Shown one piece after another: positions 1 through 11,281 of a stretch of 64,000 nucleotides of DNA (position 1 is its first letter; each line of letters begins with the position of its first letter). A model generated the notes under the pieces. The model saw only the letters and a list, made by a program, of their open reading frames with translations. It did no database searches and had not been told where the DNA came from. This DNA is from Aedes albopictus (lineage: Eukaryota > Arthropoda > Insecta > Diptera > Culicidae). The stretch is taken from the NCBI RefSeq assembly GCF_035046485.1, contig NC_085137.1, forward strand, positions 479,285,396-479,349,395, in the 5' to 3' direction. Position numbers and translations under genes: made by a program.

Positions 1-960
1 CTTCGTACGCCAAACCGTCTGCCTTCATATAACTACCCTTACGAGAGTATAATTACCCTCCCATTACACAGTCACTGATTTTGCTAGCCTTCTCTCTCGC
101 AACAAGCGCTAAAATCTTATCTAAACACTATTTCCTTCTCCACCCTGCTCCCACGGCACGCAAACCACACCGCCACCGAACCGATCGTCTTCATTTCCAA
201 CTCCTCACTCGGCGCTCTCGCAACTCAAAAAGAGTAAATATTTTCCTTCCAAATGCTGCTCTGCCCCTAACCTACCACCACCTCCAGCACAAACATCTTC
301 CCCTCCTCCGCCGCCGCCAGAAGTTGTGAGTCCGCGTCCCCGCCGCCACGCCACCGTCATTCAACTCAACCGCACAACTCATGAAAACCTCTTCAGATGC
401 TCCTCTCACACTCAAGCTCGACTGACTACTCGCGACTCTACCGCGGCGAAGGCTCATCCACGCTGCTGTAGACGTCGTCGTCGTCGTCGCATCTCGCGCG
501 AACCAAGGCAGAAATTAATTATTTGTTTAATTTATATCATCCGGAATTAATTTATCACAATCATCATCGCCGGGGTAACAGCTCTAGGTAGTGCAGCGCT
601 GCGTTGCGGCTGAGTCAGCTCCGGCAGCCCGCGATGTGATCGTCGTCGTCGTCAAGTCAAGTCAAACTGACCGCTCGGATCTGGCTTTTAGACGAATAGG
701 TATTAGAAGCATTTAGTAGGAATAGGGAGGAGATGCAGTCCCCATCCCAAAACGATTATGAAATGCAACGTGCCGGCAGGTCATGTCGCGAGTTGTCTCA
801 GCCAGCGAGTACCTATTTGGTGGTTATGAATTCATGCCAAAATGGAATTCATGCGAGAGGTGACTATCTACAAGTATGTAGTGATCATTTGGAAAATGTT
901 GAGTAAAGTTCCTGCTCACACAGCTTTATGCAACTATGTTCGGCCAAGCAATGATTTTAA
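1..960. other. Unique sequence, no gene recognised
   Basis: C-rich in the first 500 bases, with short CGT/GTC runs at about 473-489 and 641-653. Short overlapping open frames on both strands show no recognisable domain and are rich in Arg/His/Pro from the base composition. This could be an untranslated or regulatory part of a gene outside the window, but nothing in the sequence proves it. Confidence 0.5.
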
Positions 961-963
961 TAA

Positions 964-1120
964 GGCGCCGTCCATAAACTACGTAGACTAATTTTGAGTA
1001 ATCTCAGACCCCCCCTCCTCCTCCGTAGACTTTTGTTCATACAAAATTTTCGGAATTTGTATGGAGCGTAGACATTGGCCAGACCCCCCCTAAGAGTCTA
1101 CGTAGTTTATGGACAGGCCC
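964..1120. mobile_element. PIF/Harbinger-like MITE, copy 1
   Basis: This is a 157-bp element with long terminal inverted repeats: GTCCATAAACTACGTAGAC on the left is mirrored by GTCTACGTAGTTTATGGAC on the right. TAA flanks it at 961-963 and 1121-1123, a 3-bp TWA target duplication typical of PIF/Harbinger elements. It has no coding capacity. Related copies lie at 32854-33017 and 53889-54049. The superfamily call rests on TSD length and motif only. Confidence 0.75.
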
Positions 1121-1300
1121 TAACCACAGGAAATTCGCAGAACCCCCTTAGAAAATCGCCTTGAGACCCCCATAGACTCCTCCTAAACTCCATTGAAACT
1201 CCCTTATGCACCCTGAAACCTCTCTAAATACCTTAGAACGTCTTGAAATGTTTTGAATCCTCTCAGAATACCCCCTGAGCCCTCCGCGGTCATCCAATAA

Positions 1301-1417
1301 CCTTCCGTAACTAGCGCGTTTGGCCACCACCGCCGGCACCACGCTAATGCTAAGTACAAAAAGCGATATTTTTTTCCAACGTGTTGTACAAAATACAACA
1401 GCGCGTTCGCTCGAGGG
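1301..1417. mobile_element. TTAA-flanked MITE, copy 1 (piggyBac-like)
   Basis: This 117-bp element begins CCTTCCGTAACTAGCGCG and ends CGCTCGAGGG. TTAA follows it at 1418-1421 and ATAA (a decayed TTAA) precedes it. It is about 85-90% identical by eye to 30621-30735, which has intact TTAA on both sides. TTAA duplication is characteristic of piggyBac-type transposition. It contains no ORF. Confidence 0.65.
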
Positions 1418-1489
1418 TTAACCCAATCGGTGGCCGGAATCGGTGGTTTTGTTGCTCAGCAGCATAAAAAAGTTGAAAAATGGTGCAGA

Positions 1490-2040
1490 ATATTTTTTCT
1501 GGATATCCTAGGTCAACCAAACTGTTCTTGAGTTTGGATCCTAAAGCCTACAGGTGTAACAGTAACTTCATTCACTATACAAAGCTACGATTTGTATTCT
1601 ATCATGTCCAGTATGTCTTCTGAAAGTTCAACAGACGGTTGGGATATCCAAGGTCATCCAAACTGTTCTTGAAGCTTAGATCCTAAAGTCTACAGGTGTA
1701 ACAGTAAGTTCTTTCATTACGCAAAGCTACCGATGTATTCTATCATGTCCAGTGAGTCTTCTAAAAAGTTCAATACACTGTATCAGGTCAGTCGGGATAT
1801 CCTAGGCCTAGGTCATCCAAACTGCTCTTGAGTTTAGATCCTATAGTCTACGGGTGTAACAGTAACTTCTTTATTATACAAAGCTTCGATTTGTATTCTA
1901 TCATGTCCAGTAAGTCTTCTGAAAGTTCAATAGAGTTCAATAGAGTCTGAAAGTTCTTGAGATTGCATCCTAAAGTCTACGAATGTAACGGTAGCTTTTT
2001 TCATTATACAAAGCTACGATATGTAACACAGCGTAACGAA
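1490..2040. repeat. ~148-bp tandem repeat, about 3.5 copies
   Basis: GGATATCC followed by a conserved block (CCAAACTGTTCTTGAG, then CCTAAAGTCTAC, GGTGTAACAGTAAC, ACAAAGCTACGAT, ATCATGTCCAGT, TCTTCTGAAAGTTCAA) recurs at about 1500, 1651 and 1796. A fourth, partial copy starts near 1945. Spacing is 145-151 bases and copies are diverged. No function is apparent. Confidence 0.75.
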
Positions 2041-2239
2041 ATTAACTTTTGGTCTGTCTCAAGAGCAAACTTATGTGTTTCTGACAGATTTTGGGCCGCT
2101 GAATCCGAATCCGGGCTCAGATTTGTTCCAGTACGTCACAATTTTGAGCTATCCTCAACTTATAGGGCAAAATATGCGATTTTGGGCTTTTATGACTGCA
2201 AGCCATTAAGCATTAAGCCATTAAACTTTTTGGCGAAAT

Positions 2240-4920
2240 TCTGAAAAAAAATGCAAAAAACTTCAGATGGAAACCACTGAAAAAATTCAGAAAAATTTAC
2301 AAAAACTCCTTCAGATATTAACATTTAAACATTTTGGCTAGCCTTAGAGGATTCAACATTTGGGAAAACCCCTGAATGGACTCCTCTAGAAATTTCCAGA
2401 GAAAGTCCTGAAGAAGCTCCTCTAGATTTTTTTTTAGAAAAACATTCGAGGGAAATTTTTTGAAGAGTTCCTAGTGGACAACATTCGAGAACTCCATGTG
2501 AGCTTCAGGATTTTTAAGAGGAAGCTCCTGCATTAACCCTTGCAGTAAGCAATTTTTACCCAGTGGAGGAATTCTTGAAATAATTGTCTGGAGGAATATC
2601 TGAAGCAATCCAAGAAAATTCAAGAAGAAATCAAAGGGCGATTTTATGAAGAGATTCCTCGAAGATTACTTGAACCAACTCCCTGAGAAATACCCATTGG
2701 GGTACCTAACAGAAGCTTTGTGTTTTTTTAAAACACTGCACCGTCTTCAATCAGAGGTTGCACAGACTGAAAAATCACAAACATGAGACAACGGACAACA
2801 CATGAGACACTCAGTGGTCCAGTGGAGAATTTTACGTTCGACAAAAAGTTTTCACCGACGAAAGCGGGTGTAGAACCCACACTTCGAGGCTTACGAAATG
2901 CCTAGATGGCTGACGCCGTTAAATTAAGTTCCTGAATGATTTTTTTTAAAGGAATTCCTAGAGGAAGACGTGGATGAATTCCTAGAAGTATTATTGGAGG
3001 AAAATCAGAATGAATATCTCCTGGTGGAATTCCTAAAGGTATCACTGGAAGAATTTCTGAAGAAATCCCTGAAAGATTTTAATTTTTTTTTAAGTAAACC
3101 GTGAAGAAATTTCTGAAGGAGCATTTGGAGAAATTTCTTAAATTATCTCTGGGTAGTTTCTGAAGAATTTGCTACAGGAATTTTTGATTTTTTGAATAAT
3201 CTATAAAATATAAGTATTTTTGATGAAATCTGTGAAAGATTTTTCGTAAATATTTCTGAATAAATTTGGAAAGGATTGCATTTATTTTAGGAGGATTTTT
3301 TTTCTTAAAGGATCGTTGGTGAAATGTCTTAGGTAGGCTAAAAGAATTTCTGTAGTAAACTTTGGAGATCTTTTTCGAGAAGCTCTGAATTTTTGATTTT
3401 CTGAAGGAATTCGCAAAATATTTTTTCGAGACAAATCTCGGAGGTATTTCGGAAAGAATCCATGCAGAATTTTTGAGAAAGTTCATAAAAGGTTTTCTAG
3501 AGGTTTTCTGAATTAAATTGTAGATGAAATTCTGAAGTGATCTGAGTGATGTTTAAAGTAATTAATGGATAAATTTATGAAATTATCCATTCAAGAAAGA
3601 ATCCCTGGAGAAATTTTTGAAGGAATCCATGGAAAACTTGTTGGAGACATTTCCCGAAGAAATTGTAGATTACGAAGGATTTTTTAAGGAATCAAAAAAA
3701 AAATTGTGAAACGATCTCTGAATGAATATTTTTAAGAATTCCCTAGAGTATTTTTTGAAAAGATTCGCTGATAGAAGTTTTGAAAAAAATCTCTGATGAT
3801 TTTTCAAAGAAGTCCAAGGAAAAATATAAAAAGTTCATTGGAAGATTATTTTAGAGAATCAGTACAAGATTTTCCAAATGAATTTCAGAAAGAATTTGAG
3901 AAAGAATCCATGTGGGGTTTGCCGATGAATTCCTTTTAAGGGTTTTGAAAAGAAAAGGATTTTTTCCAAAGAGTTCACCAAACAAGTCTTTGGAAGAGTT
4001 TTTTTTTTAAATAATCCGTGGTGAAATTTCAAAAGAATTTTAAGGAAGAATTTCTGGAAAACTTCCGAAAGAATTTCAGAATGAATGTCTGAAGGATTTT
4101 CCAAACAAATCTCTGAAGAAATGTATAACAAATATCTAGAGGTATTTCTAAAGCAACTGACACAATTATTTCCAAATTATTTGTGAAATTTGTGGAGCAT
4201 TCACTAGTGAAAGGTCTGTAGGAAACCTTGGAAGATTCTCTATTCCAATCCCTGAAGAAAATTCACGAACGAATCACTGGAAGATTTATTGGAAGATTCC
4301 ATGAGGAAATTGCAGTGGGAATTTCTAGTTGAGTCCATGGAAAAATCACTGCAAAAACTTTTTGAACCTTTAAAAAAACCTAAAGAATTGATGAATGATT
4401 TTTTAAAGGAATTCCAAGAGAAATCTCTGAATAAATATCTGAAGAAAGAAATCTATGCAAGATTTTCAAAAGGAGAAATCTTTGGGATTTTTCTCAGGAA
4501 TTTTTGATAGAACTTAGGTGAAGTCCTATTCGATTTTTTGTGGCATTTCGCAAAGAAAATTTTCAAAAAAATCATTGGAGATTTAAAAAAAAAAAGGAAA
4601 GAAAATTCCGTTGAGGTTTCCGGTTTAATTTTTGAAAAATAAATTACAAAGGTTGAAACTGAGATGAACCAGCCTCAGGCTGAAAATCTCATAAATAAAG
4701 ACAAAAAAAAATTACAAAGGTATCTCTGCAGATATTTTTGGAGGATTTTTCAATAATGAAAAACCCTTAGAAGAATTTCTTAAGCAATCCCTTAACGTAT
4801 TTTTGAAAGAATCTAATGACGAGTGTTCTCTCAAATTCATGAAGAAAATTCTGAAAAATTCAAGGAGAACTAATTGAAGCATTCTCTTCAAGATTTTAAG
4901 AAAAAAATTGTGAAATTTGT
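2240..4920. repeat. Degenerate 12-bp satellite, block 1
   Basis: AT-rich DNA made of diverged units near AGGAATTTCTGA in the plus orientation, interrupted by a SINE-like segment (2750-2935). The period is seen best in translation, where open frames show four-residue cycles. The frames at 3172-3486, 3859-4131 and 4289-4507 are products of the repeat, not genes. Confidence 0.7.
2750..2935 (-). mobile_element. Possible tRNA-derived SINE fragment
   Basis: On the minus strand this holds a tRNA-like head: CAGCCATCTAGGC resembles a pol III A box, and GGGTTCTACACCC resembles a B box (GGTTCRANTCC) about 30 bases downstream. It is embedded in satellite. No target-site duplication was found, so the limits are approximate and the call is tentative. 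Confidence 0.4.
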
Positions 4921-5889
4921 GGCATCAGAAGGCCGGCTCCAAAGGCACGTTATCCTCCTCTTGAAACATTAATGAGGGCATTTTTTTTATCACCGTACGG
5001 GTTTGCTCAGATTTTCTTCAAACTTTTTCCACAGGCAGGGTTCATGGATATATGGACAAAAAAAAAATGAGAAAAATTCAGGGTCGCCTATTTTCCCGGA
5101 AAACTTAGGTGGAATTTTTTGTTTTCCATTACTTGATTTAAAAAATCATTGCTCAAGAATGAAGCATCATAGAAACAAAGTTTTTTTAGACAATGAAACT
5201 AAATTTTCTCAGAAACCCAAAAAAATATGAACTGATTTCCACAAAATTTTCCACTGTTGAGAAAACTCGTAAAGAAAAGCAGAAAAAACAATGCCCAAAC
5301 TCGTGGAAAATTCTCAAAAAAATATTTTTGAGAAGGTTATTTCATAAGCTTTATCGCTGAAATTTTTGGAATGCATTTCTTTTTCGTTTTTGAGTTATGG
5401 CCAATTTTGTTGAAAAATGACCATGTACGTTGGATAAATTGTGTTGCGGGAGGTGCTGGATTTCGCCGACTCTTTCAGCAGAAAATAGACAGGTATTTTT
5501 GTCTTGATCAGCTACAAAGCTGGAAAGTCATTTTTATTAAATTATAAGTTTCGATACAAATAGTTTACTTACAAATTCGGTGACGGGAGAGCACAATCTG
5601 ATCTTGTGCTGACGGCACCTCCTCACTAGCTACTGAATTTGTCGTTATTAGACTACTGCATTATAGTGTCACTGTAGGGGTGTTCATAATTTTATTGGTC
5701 TATCAATAACGGTTCAAATTTAAGGCTACGCATCCTTTGCGTAACAAATAGGCAGGTATAGACTGTTTCAGAAATTATAAATACACTAACGATTGACTAC
5801 CATTTCAATTTGAGCACAATATCCAAAAAAGTTTCTTCTAGCTCTAATAGTCAACACTAGCTAATAGTCTAACGAAGCGAATTTTTCCG
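4921..5889. other. AT-rich unique sequence
   Basis: No gene is visible. The first 50 bases contain a module (CATCAGAAGGCCGGCTCC, then GGCACGTTATCCTC) that also occurs at about 36551 and, reversed, near 48268. The rest is unique AT-rich DNA with homopolymer A/T runs. Confidence 0.5.
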
Positions 5890-7226
5890 AAAATCTGATA
5901 TGGATTCTCCTTAAAAGGAATTAAGAAAACTTCTAGAATAGACTTCCCTAGCATCCTGAAAAGGATTCTCTGGAATATTGAGAAAAATATGAGAAAATTC
6001 TGAGGAAATCCCTAGAAAAATTGCCGCAGATTCTTCAAAGACATTCCCCCAGAATCTTTGAAAGGACATCTCTAAACTCCTGAAAGGGATTGTCCCAGGT
6101 ATCTAAGAGTGATTCCTCCAGAATACTTTAAACTGTTACACCAGAATCTCAAGAAAATCTTCCCATGATCTTGTCAGGGATTTTCCATGATTACTAAGAG
6201 GACTCTCCCACCCAGCTAACACAAAGTCTTATATGATGTTGAATAGAATGCTGAAGTGGAGGCCATTTGCGTATATGCTTCCATTTAACCGCATGTTAAG
6301 AGTGCGTATATCGCCTCCACTTTTGCATCTTATTTAACATCATATGCGATCGTGTGTTGACTGGGCAGAATCCTGTAAGGGATTTCTGGGAGCAACTGCT
6401 CCAGAATAAAGAAAACAGAATTCTACTGGGATTCTCGTAGAATGCTGAGAAGGATTTCTTCCGAACCCTAAGAGGAGTCACAAATCAAATAATTAATAAT
6501 TCTGAAAACAAGTGCCATAGAATCATAAAAAATTAAGCCCCAGAATCTCAAGGATATCCCAACAAATACCGAATTTTCAGAGAATCTTGGGAATAGTAGC
6601 AGCAGAATACTAGTGATATCTCCCCAGAATCTTTAAAGGATCTAACGCAGAATCCTGAGAAGGACACTACTAGAATCCTGCGTGGGATTCCCCCAGAATT
6701 CTGACAGTAATTTCGCCACAATTCTGTGTATGATTCTCCAAGAAGTCTGAGAGGAGTTCCTGAGAATTCTGAGAAAGATTTCCTCAGAATTCTGAGTGGA
6801 ATCCTAAGTGAAGGTCTTCCAGAATCCTTAGAGGGATCAACCCAGATCATCCAGAAATTTCTTAGAATCCTGAAAAAGATTTCACCCTTGGTAGGAAGCC
6901 CTGGTAGGAAATACTCCAAAATCGTGAAATGAATTCCCTTAGAATCCTAAGATTTTTTTTATTTTAATACTGCTGAGAAAAAAACCTCCAAAATTTTTAA
7001 AGGGACCGTTCCATAACTCTGAATATTCCACTAAAGTTCTGTGAGAGATTCCTTCAAAATGCTGAAAATTATCACACCATCATCCTGAGAGGTTTTATCC
7101 CAGAAAAGAGAGAAAGGTTCTTCCAATAGGAATTCTTCCTGAATTCTTTTAAGGATTTTCCTAGAATCCTGATAGAGATTACTCTATATGGATTCACTCA
7201 GAATCTCTAGAGGTATTCTTCCAGTA
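5890..7226. repeat. Degenerate satellite, ~24-30-bp phase
   Basis: Repeats of the type CCAGAATCCTGAGAAGGATT recur every 24-30 bases. This looks like a higher-order or diverged form of the 12-bp satellite. Frames at 6548-6919 and 6726-6932 echo the period at protein level and are not genes. A MITE is inserted at 6211-6365. Confidence 0.65.
6211..6365. mobile_element. Imperfect-hairpin MITE inside satellite
   Basis: The left end (CCCAGCTAACAC, then TATGATGTTGAATA and GTGGAGGC) is mirrored by the right end (GCCTCCAC, TATTTAACATCATA, GTGTTGACTGGG). Arms of about 65 bp are separated by a short loop. The target duplication is uncertain (perhaps CA). A related scrap (GTGGAGGCAATATGCGTA) lies near 17890. 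Confidence 0.65.
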
Positions 7227-7234
7227 TCCTGAGG

Positions 7235-7847
7235 CAGACATGGGCAAAACACCAAACCGTGCCGCACCGGTGGCGTGTTTGCCCGTAAACACACCACCGT
7301 GTGTGTTCATATCACCACCTTCGTTCAGCTTCTACTGATGAACACGCAGTGCGACTGGCGAAACACTCGTGTCGGTGTTATAACTCGAGCCTCAGTTTCG
7401 GCTCCGTGTTTCTGTTTTGGTTGGGCACGGAGGCCGAGTGTTTCCGATTGTATGAAACACCAAAGCAATGAGCTCGGCCACAATGCGTGATAGCTTGGCT
7501 GCATCAGAGCCACTGAGTCAGAAGGGACGAGAAAGACACAAAAGGAGCCGCCAAGTACTTCACTCTCGTCGTCGACCAACAGCATTTGCAACTGGTGCTG
7601 GAGAATGAACGGCACCGAGCGCTTGAACTCGCACGAGTGTTTTGCGTAATCGGAAACACTCGGGCTCCGTGTTACCCGAAGCGTCAAACACCGTGCCCAG
7701 TGCCTGAGCATCGCCACCGACACCGGTGTTGAGCCAGACACGGTGCGTGTTCGTTCTGAAACACGGAGAGCTAGGTGGCGGCTTGGCACCCACGGTGGTG
7801 TGTTTGAGCATCGACTCCTCGTGCAGTGCAGTGTTTGGACATGTCTG
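7235..7847. mobile_element. Non-autonomous hAT-like element, GC-rich
   Basis: The 613-bp element starts CAGACATGGGCAAA and ends TTTGGACATGTCTG. Perfect 8-bp duplications TCCTGAGG flank it at 7227-7234 and 7848-7855, the length expected of hAT elements. The subterminal inverted repeat also holds AAACACACCACCGTG at both ends. The interior is much more GC-rich than the satellite around it and is packed with AAACAC/GTGTTT hexamers. Open frames of 70-154 codons on both strands match no transposase and are interpreted as chance. Confidence 0.85.
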
Positions 7848-7859
7848 TCCTGAGGGATT

Positions 7860-8600
7860 TTTTTCAGATTCCTGAAATGGATTCTCCCTGAATCCTTAAT
7901 GAATTTTCGAAATAATTTATGAAGAAATTCATATAGGAATTACTGAAGCAATGTATGCAAATTTTCCTAACATAATTCTGATGGAGAAATCTTATATGAA
8001 GCTTCATAAAACAACCCATGGGAGATTTTTTGAAGAATTTTTCTAAAAAATTCTGAGAGAAACGTAGAGGAATTTCTGAAAATTCCTTTTAGATTTTTTT
8101 TGCAAATTTTTAAGAAATACTTCAAATATTTTGTTTCAAAAGAGGAAATCGTAGGGAGAATCCATTGGAAAGTTTGACAAGAAATCCTTGAATGAAATGA
8201 AAAATGCATGAAAACGGAAGAATTTCAAAGGAAACTCTGTAGAAATTCTCAAACAAATATCTAAAGGAATTTTTGAAGCAATCCCGGACAGAAAAAAAAC
8301 AATCAAAAAAAAATTTTGGAGCATTTTTTTAAACAGTTTCGTACCTTTTAATTCCGCCCTATGAACATAGGGCGGAATTAAAAGGTACGAAACTGATTAC
8401 ACTCATTCATAGAGGGTATTCTGCTTAGAGGGTTCGAAAAGTCGGTACAAGATTTTTTTTAAGATTCTTTTGAAACATTTCTTTATGACATATTTGAAGG
8501 AATCCACGGTAAAATTAGAAAAGAAATCCCTGCAAAAGAAATCCGGATAACTTTTCCATTTTATTCGCAGAGATTGAGAAAAAGCCATTTTTAAATGTTG
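7860..8600. repeat. Degenerate 12-bp satellite, block 2
   Basis: This is the same plus-orientation repeat (GAAGAAATT, AGGAATTTCTGA) as at 2240-4920. It contains the perfect palindrome at 8334-8395. Frames at 7967-8588 are repeat shadows. Confidence 0.65.
8334..8395. repeat. Perfect 30-bp palindrome with 2-nt loop
   Basis: CAGTTTCGTACC...CCGCCCTATG (8334-8363) is followed by AA and then its exact reverse complement (8366-8395). The DNA or RNA could fold into a long hairpin. No terminator or regulatory role can be inferred in this eukaryotic context. Confidence 0.9.
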
Positions 8601-10880
8601 CGCCAGAGTATGCTCTTAAAAAAGCGTATTCTCGTACCATTTCATTTTATTTGAAGAGCTAGTTACTCAATTAGTATCTTGGAGCAGCCTCGATCACACC
8701 ACTGGTCAATATGCCTACGTCTTGTGACTTATTATCAGTTATCAGAGAATTTTAAAATCAACTCTTCAGGACTGTTTCAGCAGTCTCTTTAGACTTATGA
8801 CAGATTTGGGTTTATATTGTGATAAATAGGCAGGTATTAGAGAAATCTTCCTGAGCATAAAAAATGAGTTTTGTTGCTAGAGACTTTGTAAAATTTGCGC
8901 ATATCATTGTGTTTCAAGCTGTTCTACGAACCATAATGATACACTTTCCACTTGGGCATTTTAACCCAACAGGTTAGATTTTCAGAAACATTGTTCCTTA
9001 CCAATGTTTCAATTTTTGAGTTCAGTTTTAGGAATCGGGGCTCGTCAATCTCCCTTCAAAATAAGAAACGCAAATCCAATGCAAAGTTTCCAGTCGATTT
9101 CTGACAAAATAATCAACAACAATGGCGATACAAGCGAACCGAAGTCTACATCGAATATAATTACGAAAGAGCAAAACCAAAAAAAAAAAAAGTATGCATA
9201 CTAACTCGTCTTCCAACTCTCGTCAGTCGAAAAACTTCCTCCAACTCTTCGAACTGCATTCTTGTTCTGCCCTACCATAAAAATTTCACCTTTCCTCAAA
9301 CCAGCAAAAAAAAATCGGCAAAAGCCGTGACTTGCCGTCGGGTTATTGTTGTTCATCATCATTTTGACGACGACGACGACGACGACGACGAAGTGGACTG
9401 AACGTTGAAGCGGGATGGGTCCCTATCGTCACCCGGGGCTACACTTAAGCTACTGGTCTTAGCACCACCGACCGCCACCGTCAACCGGACGAACGCGACC
9501 CAGTCCAGCCTATCATCAGTTCAGTAGTGGCCAACAACTTGGCATGGTCGGTGTGTGGAGTGCGGCTTCTGTTCTTCTCCTCCGCTAGCGAAAGGGAAAT
9601 GAGGGAATCACTGAGCCGTCATCATCAGCAAGCAAGCAGCACACCGAATATCAGGAACCGGCACTTAAGTGCTTGAGCATAATTTTGGCTAATTCGATGG
9701 CGCGGCCATGGCCAGTCAGTCGGCCGGTCAGCCGGCAGGCCGGGCTCGGTTCGGTATTGGCCGTACTTTGTAATTTTGAGGCTGCTGCTGCTGCTGAAAG
9801 TTCTTTCGTTTCGTTTGGAGGTTTATTTTTTTCGGGATCAGAACTTTATTTTGTTTTCTTGTTCCCACCGTTGGTTGCTGAACGGCACTTGAGTTTCGCA
9901 TGGTTTCCGCCTTTTCGTCCTTGAAAGTCGTGCGTTGGTTGGGTGCTTGTGGGTGAGATCTGGCCTGCATGGTGCTAATGATGGTGGTTTTGGGTCTCCA
10001 TCGGATTGAAGAAGATCGAATCATAATTTGATGTCCGTTAAAATTACAATTGAAAATTTCTCTTTGGAATACGATTAGTCTAGAAACAATCTGCTAGTAG
10101 ATAAATGTTGGTACGTTCAACCAAATCTGGGGAAGCATTCAAAAAATTTAGTGAAAAATAACGGAGAAAATTGAGCAGCTTCATTGAAATTATGTAGAAC
10201 AAAACAGCAGCGGAACAAATCAATATGTTTTGGTTATTTGAGAAAGACGAATTGGTGATCCCATTCCATGTTGCTATAAACAAGGCTCAACTCACTTTCT
10301 GAAAATTGTGACTTTTCTTATTTTTTCTAAAAACTAACACTCACTGCTCTTTTATCAATATTAAAAGTATTCTTTATTGTTCACTCTGGCCAACACCGAA
10401 GGTATTGAAGTATTTTTTTTTTTTTTCGATTATATACTAAAATATTCGCCCATCCACACGATTAGGGTGGCTGTCATCAACTAACCATGCTCACGTGGTA
10501 TTCAATTTGATAAAGACGTGCGAGGGAAGAACAACGCGCGGTGGTTCGCTCCCGAATACTATCTGCATGTGTGCAGTCCAATACTGTGTACTCGAATGGG
10601 TGGAATTTTTTCCGTTGTTTCCATTTTCCTGGAGAATTGATGACTAACGATATGGATGGAAATTTGTGCATCGAAGCGCTCTCCGGTGAGCCAGAAGTGG
10701 ATCCTGTGGCGTCGTCGTCGTCGTCGTTGGTCGGTCTGTTTTCCTGTTCTTTCGGGTTCGGTGGAAACCAGGGCAACCGGCAGTGCCACCATCGTCGTCC
10801 GATGCTGTTGCAGGATCGTGAAGGATTTGACTGTGTTGGAGCGTCAAGGATGGCAAAACCTGAACATTGTATCCAGGCCC
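8601..10880. other. Unique sequence with trinucleotide microsatellites
   Basis: No gene is supported. A GAC run lies at 9366-9391, a GCT run near 9780-9796 and a GTC run at 10711-10727. From 9350 to 9950 the DNA is GC-richer, which is compatible with a promoter, UTR or first exon, but no splice-anchored coding frame is recognisable. Overlapping frames on both strands (9673-9924 and 9728-10024) cancel each other as evidence. Confidence 0.5.
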
Positions 10881-10936
10881 GAATGAGACTCTTACTTACC
10901 TTACCGATCAGGCTAAGGCCGGGGTGGTCTCTGCTG

Positions 10937-11276
10937 CACGGTGTCAAAATTTCGATTATTATCGAACATTCATGTACCTCGGATTTTTCTTCGAAAATGA
11001 ATAGTATTTTGGCTATATATTCATAATGGGAACACTAGAAAATATTTCATCGGCGAAAATTTTTCCATACATTTTGTATGGGACGTTGTTTGGGCTAAAA
11101 TAGTAATTATTGATTTTTAGTATGGAAAATACCCTAAAACACATCTCACTCAAATTTTCCCCGATAGAATATTTTCAAATTTTGCATTTATACATTACAG
11201 TCGAAATTCTAATATTCTATGAAGAAAAATCCGAGGTACATGAAAGTTCGATAATAATCGAAATTTTGACAACGTG
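10937..11276. mobile_element. CACGGTG-ended MITE, 5-bp TSD (Transib/CMC-like)
   Basis: A 340-bp element inserted near the 3' end of the LINE. The left end CACGGTGTCAAAATTTCG is mirrored by the right end with one mismatch, and the inverted repeats extend about 65 bp. Both flanks read TGCTG (10932-10936 and 11277-11281). CAC-type termini with a 5-bp duplication fit Transib. The ends also resemble the CACGGTGT ends of 54226-56855, which has a 4-bp TSD. No ORF. Confidence 0.75.
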
Positions 11277-11281
11277 TGCTG

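Noticed and set aside
7325..7789. 154-codon minus frame
   Set aside because: It lies wholly inside a hAT-like MITE made of reiterated GTGTTT motifs, has no transposase features, and other long frames overlap it.
10541..11026. 161-codon frame on plus and 156-codon frame on minus
   Set aside because: The plus frame runs into the LINE 3' end and a MITE. Two long frames on opposite strands over a GTC repeat point to composition, and no domain is recognisable.
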